A stretch of 64,000 nucleotides of DNA, taken from positions 141,559,501 through 141,623,500 of the forward strand of contig CM071596.1 in NCBI GenBank assembly GCA_036435485.1. Direction: 5' to 3'. The notes beneath the pieces are model-generated. The model was given only the letters and a program-made list of their open reading frames with translations. It searched no databases and had not been told where the DNA came from. Origin of the DNA: Saposhnikovia divaricata (lineage: Eukaryota; Streptophyta; Magnoliopsida; Apiales; Apiaceae). The translations under genes were made by a program, and so were the position numbers. Shown piece by piece: positions 57,680 to 64,000 of this stretch. How positions within the stretch are numbered: the stretch's first letter is position 1; every line of letters begins with the position of its first letter.

Positions 57680-60600
57680 TATAACACCCCCAGATCCGGG
57701 GTTGGGGATCGGGTCGTTACGGTCTCATATTCCATACATAACACTTGACTTGAGTCCAAAATAAATAAGTAGCATGCTGTGACCCCGCAATAAAATCCAC
57801 TCACACACGCAACAGTTATAGTCCCAGAGATGAAATTGAAATAAGTCTTACATTAAAGGATTTACGAATAAAAGTTATTACAATCCAAAAGGGGTAACAG
57901 CATAAGTTTAAAGTTCTTGCCGTTGATTAGGATTAATTTTACATATAATTAAACTGGAAAGCAAAGGCTGCCTATCTATGCTACCTCAGCAATGGTAATG
58001 ATGATATCAGCGGGTAGTCCTCTGGCTGGGGTAAACTGCTTGCGCCGAGTGTGCCTTACGCGGGCCATTCTACCTAGCTGTAGTTGTGACATAATAAATA
58101 AGCAAGGGTGAGCAATAGCCCACCAACAATAATATAACTGAACAGTGATAATATATGTAGCAGTTCAAATATCTTTGAAACCATATGCCATGCATTAACG
58201 AAGATAGTGCTAGTATAATGTAAAGGATGAAGTTACAAGGTAACTCAAAAATATATTTCTATTGAAATATCTGCTATGTCAAAGATAAGCAAGATAGCAT
58301 TATTTATCATAAAAGGAGGAACTTGCAAAAAAATAATGCAATTCCAGATTCAATCACTTTTTCACCTGCCAACACCGATAGTGTTGCATAAAATTCCACT
58401 TTGACAAATGAACTAATTCTGGAGCATTGACGCGCCAGGAGACATAACATTCACGATGATTAGTCCCAGGTTATGCTCCCCACTTTTGTTCTCTACATGT
58501 AGAAGAAAACACCGACGGATTTACTTGTCTACCGCCCTCTGGAACCCCCGGGCCAATGGTTGGGCCATTGCTGGACCAGCGCCACTCGGCCACTTACGCG
58601 GCTCCTAGTTCTCATAACATCCATAACCCTGAAGCATAAAGTTCGTCCCCCTTTCCCTAAGTATGATACTTGTTGATAAGACTCCACAAAGTACTCGTAT
58701 CTAGTTGGAAAAGAAAATTCACCAATATTTTCCAAGCTGCTGCTTGTAAATGGATACCAACTTGTTCCAACACTCTTGCCCCTCGAATGATGAGTGGGTA
58801 CATAAAATTTAATGAGTAATATCAATCAAGTTGCGAGTGAAAAGAGTAGTCTCAAGAATTTATGATCGGGAAGTCAACAAGATAAATAACATTTCTCAAG
58901 TAAGGTTCCCTTATAATTAGGAAGATAGCTTGAATGAAGAATAAGATTGGTGAGAACCTTCCTTGATAAGAATGATAATGAATAGGCTCAGAATAATTCA
59001 CATAATACTCGAGGGTCGAAGATAATATTCGAATGAAATAAATCATTTTTAAACGAGTCAGAAGAATTAAATAAATATTCCAAAGAATATTTATTAAGTC
59101 AAAAATCTTGAAGGAATAATCCTAATATAAAATATTACTTGGAATAATCCTCGAATGAATATTCACAAATAATATTCATTAAATAATTAATGAATATTTA
59201 AATAAATAGTACTTAACACATAAATAAAACTCGGATGAATATTCGAAATAATATTCATTGAACAAATAGTGAATATTCAAATTAATAATACTTATCAAAT
59301 AAAACTCGAACGAATATTCAAAATAATATTCACTGAATAAATAGTGAATATTCCAATTAATATTACTAATTGAAGGAATAATTACCAAATGAATATTTGA
59401 AACAATATTCGATAATCGAATCGACTTTAAATGAATATCGAAAATAATATTCGTTGAATAAATAAAGTTCAAATGAATATTCAAAACAATATTTATTAAA
59501 TGAATAAAGCTTAAAAGGAATTTAGAAATAATATTTAATAGGTAAACAATCTCGAATGAATATTCAAATTAATATTCATTAAATAAATAATGGGAAAATA
59601 TTTACTTAGATATTTCTCTCCGAAAATAATCACGATATATCACGAAATACTGACTCCCGGTCTATAATCAAAGAATGAGATTCAGATGCCCTTCTCTAAG
59701 GGTCTTAGCAATATCCGGCTTATAATCGATACGTTAACTATCTAGATTGTAGCCAACAATAATTCAAGGAACGGGTATCACAATATATCTTGAAAGTAGG
59801 CATGCATGCTATGGCATATGTAACACAAAATCGAATCATATATATATTCACAACAACAGCCTTTAAAAAGGATTTAAAACTTGCCTGGTAGTCGGGTGTG
59901 GGTAGTGGTAGTGTGCCCTGGGTCTGCTCGGTGATCTATAAACAATCAGAATATCCGAGATTAATTACTTAACACTTTTTAAAAGGCTATTTATAAACTT
60001 TACTTAAGTCGAAACGCATTACAAAGTTATCTCGTTATGCACCCTTTAGTGAACTCTTTTTATCACCGATACGATCTGACATTTGTTCGCTTATAATGAC
60101 ATGTTATCATACTTACACTTGGTGTATACTTAAGTCTTGAAAGTTCTAAGGTCGGCCATTTACAACCAAGATTATACTTCGAGTTTTATCGCTCGCTTTC
60201 TAAGTGTTTTACCAAAGTTATAACCAAGTATGTTTTTAGGGGTTCGTTCGCGTTTAACCTTGATTCAAACATTTTCATAAAATCGGAAAACGATCCGTTT
60301 GACATGAGGTTTTCTCTTACACCTTAATATTTAATTACCAAGATTCGTCGCTAACTTGCATATTTTACCGATGTTCAATTTTAATAACGAACTCGTACTT
60401 GCGGTTTCTAATGACTTTTACGAATTTAACCATAATTCCTAAACCGTAAGTTCGTTTACCTCGATTCTCGTGCCAAAACGATCCATGACTCGAGATCTAC
60501 GAGGAAATGTCATTTTATTGTCAAGGCCAAAAAATTATCTCAACTGTTATGCACGAATTTTAAGGGTTATCGAAATTTCGGCATTACGACGGCTATAAAT

Positions 60601-62165
60601 CGAACGTTTTCAAAAATCGCAACAACAATCCAAGCCACACCGGGCATCACTACAACTTATACACATGTTTCTCATCTTAACAAGTCCAAGGACAACTTAT
60701 TTCACCATCATATTCATCATATCTCTTAGATCAACAAACAAACTACATAATTATGCTTATAACACACCATAATCGTAACTAAGCTAAAACCATCAAGAAC
60801 ATACATAAAACTCAAGACAAGATCTAGGGTTTCAAGTGGTATACCTTCCTTGGAGTATGTACTAGCCTTAAAAAACCTTGTATAGCCATTAGAACACCTT
60901 AAACAAGCTTAGATCATCCAAAGAAACAAGAAAACTAAAGTTAGTTCTTGAAAGTTACTCTTCATCAGTTCAAAGATCTGCAAAAACGAGGCCCTTACCA
61001 TGCTTTTCTGGACGAGGTTCCTAAAGAAGAGTTGGCTTCTTCCCTTGGGGAGGAGATTTGACTAGGCTATGCTCATTAGATTGCTATGAAATTTTGAACG
61101 AATGTTGCCCATGGAGTGGAGAAGCTTTGGTTAAAATTTGGTGATTTTAGGATGGATAGAAGTGGAGATATGAATTTTTCTTTGTGCTTGGTTCAAGCTG
61201 GGCAGTTTTGAGGAAATGGAGAGAATGGATTTTTGCCTTGGTTGCTTTGATCTTATCTTGCATAATACACCTTATCTTGATAAAATCTAGCTAAAGTGAT
61301 TTTGTCATGCATTCCATCATCTTGAGCCACGTGTTTGATTCTTGTGGTGGAAGGATGTCATCCTTGCTAACTAGCTTGGTTAGCTTCCAATGATGCTAGT
61401 TTCTTTATAACTAGCTTGGTTACATGATCTTATCCACTAGAACCTGCACGAATCTTGGTCCTCTGCTTGTTCTTTTATCCGGTTATTGCTCAATTTGATT
61501 GATCGTTCGTAGGAATATCTCAAGGATTTCTATTTAGGGTTTACCGGAAACCTTCTTAATATTAATACTTCTATTCTCAATCCACCTCTATAATTCTTGA
61601 ATTTAAATTCCTTAAATCCTTTTAATAAATCTGTAAATCCTTCAGTGTCTAGGGAAAATCTCGGAGAAAATAAAAGTGCTATTTTTTTTCAGAATCCGAC
61701 AGCTTTTACCTACACTTATTTTCCCCTTGGATCAATATTACGAACTCAGAAATCCATTCCGAGTACTCCTATATAGTGTCGTCTCATAATATTCCAAATT
61801 CCACCAAAAACACTATTCATTCTTTATTCTTTTTTTATTCCTTATATTCATAAAATGTCCTTGTTCTCTTTCGAGCGTTCATTAACCCTTTTTCGGCACC
61901 ACTGGACTAATAACAGATATCGATTTGGGTGACATAAGAATAATCTTCATCTTTGGAATTACTATATCTTAATTTTTCTAGGAGATAGATTATTCTAATC
62001 TAATTGGTCAACCAATAGCATTCTTCAAGGCATATAAACATTGGAATCTATATCTAGTCAATACTCATTCATTAGAACTGTTAATACCTTGTAGTCGGAA
62101 TCACCGTTCATTCTTACATTAATAAATAAAAGGTTTTAATTCTACCAAAAATCTGGGTTCTTACA
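57680..62165 (-). repeat. 5' LTR of GypL
   Basis: Minus strand starts TGTAAGAACCCAG at 62165 and ends CCGGATCTGGGGGTGTTATA at 57680, about 4.5 kb. The part 60371-62165 matches 9891-11805. An internal zone (59090-59600) is made of GAATATTC-type repeats. The LTR lacks the roughly 114-base block kept in the other copy. ORFs inside (58529-58825, 58852-59046, 59179-59484) are not convincing. Confidence 0.82.
59090..59600. repeat. Degenerate GAATATTC repeat zone in GypL LTR
   Basis: The block TCGAACGAATATTCAAAATAA followed by ATTCATTGAATAAATA recurs about seven times with spacing of roughly 40-75 bases. Many copies contain the self-complementary GAATATTC. Confidence 0.8.
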
Positions 62166-64000
62166 TAGCCACAGGAGTAAAGCCACTCAACCTCTTCATA
62201 CTAGACCAAATTTTCACTAATTTGTTGTAGTTTTCCTTCAAAATCTGGTGCAAAGGCCATATTATCTCATTGCCCCCTTCAAGCAGTTGCATAAAGACCT
62301 ATCACTTTACTCAGCTCATTCAAGAATAGATTGATCTCTGAGTATTCTTCAATATCAGCTATAAATATTTTTGTATCTTTCTTGGATGGCTCCTTCACAA
62401 TTTATGGTACCTCTACAATCTGAATTGGCCTAACCTGTTTCTTCTGGGTTCTTGTGACCTTTCTCTTAGGAGATATTCTAAACTTTGGAAACTCCGAGCT
62501 ATTGATGTCAAAGTCAAATTCCATGGGCTCTGGCTTGATGTCTTCAATGTTGAAAACATATGGATTTGTAGTTTGTGCAGGTTGTGAAGTTTGAGTTGAT
62601 GTTGAGACATGGTTGGTAGAGGTTGTGTAACTTCAGCTTGAAATATACAGGCCTATTAGCTTTCTATTTTCCTGGTTTCTTCTTTCCCACAGACTTAGTC
62701 TTCATTTTTCTCTTCTTTTGAGTTATGGCCTCTTCTTCTTCTTCAGCCTCTTGTTGCATCTCTTCATCCAACTCCTTCAGCAATTCCTCAGCCAACCTTG
62801 CCTCCTTTACAGTGAAATCCTCATTAAGCATCTTAGAGATGGATTTTGAAATTTGTACTTCTTGCATCAACCTTGCAGTTTCTTCATCCTTGGAAACTCC
62901 AAACTTTAGATGCCATGCAGGTACACAATTCTGAACACCTTCTGTAGATAAAGGCAAGCTTGCTCCTAAGCACCACATCTTCAGTCTCCTTTAATTTTAT
63001 CAACTCCTTTTCCATAAGCTTGAGTTCATCAGGTTTTGGTTTATAAAATTTTGTCCTCATGGCGTTTTTACCATGTTTCTTCACTGGTGACTTAGCTGTT
63101 ATAATAGTAGGCTTGAATTCTGATATGTGTGAAGGCTCCCTTTTGGCTAAAGATGGTCGAACCACAATCTCAGGGACCAAAACTGGTCTGATAGATGTGG
63201 TGATAGGTAGAATTGAAACTTGTGTAGACTGTGGGAGAGATGTCAACCTTGCAGAAATAGTAACTTCATGTGTAGATGGTGCCTCCCCCTCACTTGTTGG
63301 CATTGTATTTGTTGGATTTGTTGAAGTAGATAACTCTACACTACTCTTATCCCCCTTTCTGTTAGCATCAAGGGTTTCAGCAGTAGGTATGTTCAAAAGT
63401 CTCTGAATGAGCTTGATTTGCTCATCTTGGCCCTTAGTTAGAATCTTTTGATTCTCCAGCACATGACTCATTTGAGTTTCTAACTGACCAACTCTAGTAG
63501 AGAGAGCATCCATAGATCTTTCAATGTCCACATACTTCTTTAATTTCTTATAAAGTTGCCTCATAGTAAGAGAGGGAAATAGGAGATCCAAGTGCTTTTT
63601 CTGATCATATCTAGCATTCCTGATGGCATCCTTAAATTCATCCTTATCCATGGCTCTTTGATTGAGAAGACACTTATGCAACTTCAGAGTGGCCAAAAAG
63701 TTCTCTTCCACTAGCTTTATAGCTAGATCTTCATTATGTTGAGTAGCTACAGCCTTTTGATACTGTACTACTAGCTCTCTATGTGCATCTCTGGAGATAA
63801 ATGAATTTGACAGCAACCATTCAGGCAAATCTCCAAAGTATGAGGGCCCTGCATCTTCACCCTCACTTTCAGCATCAGTTACACTATAGTCAAAACTGTC
63901 ACCAGCTCCAGGGGGCATGTTAGAGATTGCTTCTTTGGCCCTCTGTATTAATTCAGTCATATGCACTAACTTGAGCATTTGTTCTGCCTCCATATTGCCC
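62166..64000 (-). pseudogene. CopE: fragment of a copia-type additional ORF, cut by GypL and by the window edge
   Basis: From 63993 to 62884 the minus strand is open for 369 codons (MEAEQMLKLVHMTELIQRA; GDLPEWLLSNSFISRDAHRE; LTMRQLYKKLKKYVDIERS; LETQMSHVLENQKILTKG). The frame shifts near 62900-62990 to a Glu/Lys-rich segment (ELLKELDEEMQQEAEEEEE) ending 62664. Further coding blocks follow in changing frames (FDFDINSSEFPKFRISPKRK; IIWPLHQILKENYNKLVKIW) right up to 62166, where GypL begins. The coiled-coil block resembles the end of the CopD aORF. This is most likely the aORF of a third SIRE-like element. A host gene cannot be excluded, as the N-terminus lies outside. Confidence 0.6.

Larger units (their letters stand above)
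9891..62165 (-). mobile_element. GypL: old Ty3/gypsy chromovirus-like element with ~4.5-kb LTR, host of most other elements
   Basis: The right LTR is 57680-62165. The left LTR remnant 9891-11805 matches the right LTR from 60371 to 62165, base for base over long stretches. Between them, once the CACTA element (12287-41397) and CopD (41444-52360) are taken out, about 5.8 kb of interior remain: a primer site at 57664, decayed coding DNA, an integrase C-terminus with a chromodomain-like end at 11817-12180, and a polypurine tract at 11806-11820. LTR copies differ by several indels, so the element is old. The left boundary lies beyond the window because CopB interrupts the 3' LTR. Confidence 0.8.

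Noticed and set aside
59179..59484. Minus-strand ORF of 101 codons in the GypL LTR
   Set aside because: It translates the GAATATTC repeat zone, with no independent support.

Overview
This window is repeat DNA from a plant nuclear genome, most likely a eudicot (lineage not resolved). It is built almost entirely of transposable elements nested inside one another. The evidence is Ty1/copia and Ty3/gypsy proteins of plant type, initiator-Met tRNA primer sites, a CACTA (En/Spm) transposon with plant-specific domains, a Mutator-type MITE and plant-style introns. I see no ordinary host gene, rRNA, tRNA or CRISPR. Every element whose strand can be read lies with its genes on the minus strand.

Layout in order of nesting. 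(1) CopE, 62166-64000, is a fragment of a long ORF like the additional ORF of SIRE-type copia elements. It runs off the right edge and is cut at 62165 by GypL. (2) GypL is an old chromodomain gypsy element with a long LTR: 5' LTR 57680-62165, 3' LTR remnant 9891-11805. Its decayed interior is scattered over 11806-12286, 41398-41443 and 52361-57679. (3) Three elements sit inside GypL: CopB (823-9890) in the 3' LTR, a CACTA element (12287-41397, TSD ATT), and CopD (41444-52360, TSD CTTTA). (4) CopA (1-822, truncated by the window) is a relative of CopB inserted in CopB's additional ORF. (5) Inside the CACTA element are CopC (16582-35844, Angela/Tork-like copia) and a palindromic MITE (39139-39502, 10-bp TSD). 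(6) GypS (17703-28290, TSD ATTAC) lies inside the 3' LTR of CopC. The deepest chain is therefore CopE < GypL < CACTA < CopC < GypS.

Coding state. Most polyproteins carry stops and frameshifts. CopB is the best preserved copia copy. GypS keeps a complete gag but has lost nearly all of pol. CopC has an in-frame deletion of the RNase H core. In the CACTA element the catalytic transposase gene is broken in several places, but the accessory (TNPA/Transposase_24-like) gene can be read as nine exons with matching phases and no stop, giving about 756 residues.

The most interesting signal is a shared layout in two clearly different copia families, CopB and CopD. Downstream of pol each carries a sense additional ORF. 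Between that ORF and pol lies a small, separate gene on the opposite strand, with its own TATA-like box, a good start context and an AATGAAAAT poly(A)-type signal, encoding an acidic protein of about 85-96 residues. Each family also scatters its own short motif (AAACTCTG in CopB, ATCAGGAT in CopD) through its LTR and the flanks of this region. This looks like a divergently transcribed regulatory or accessory module of the elements.
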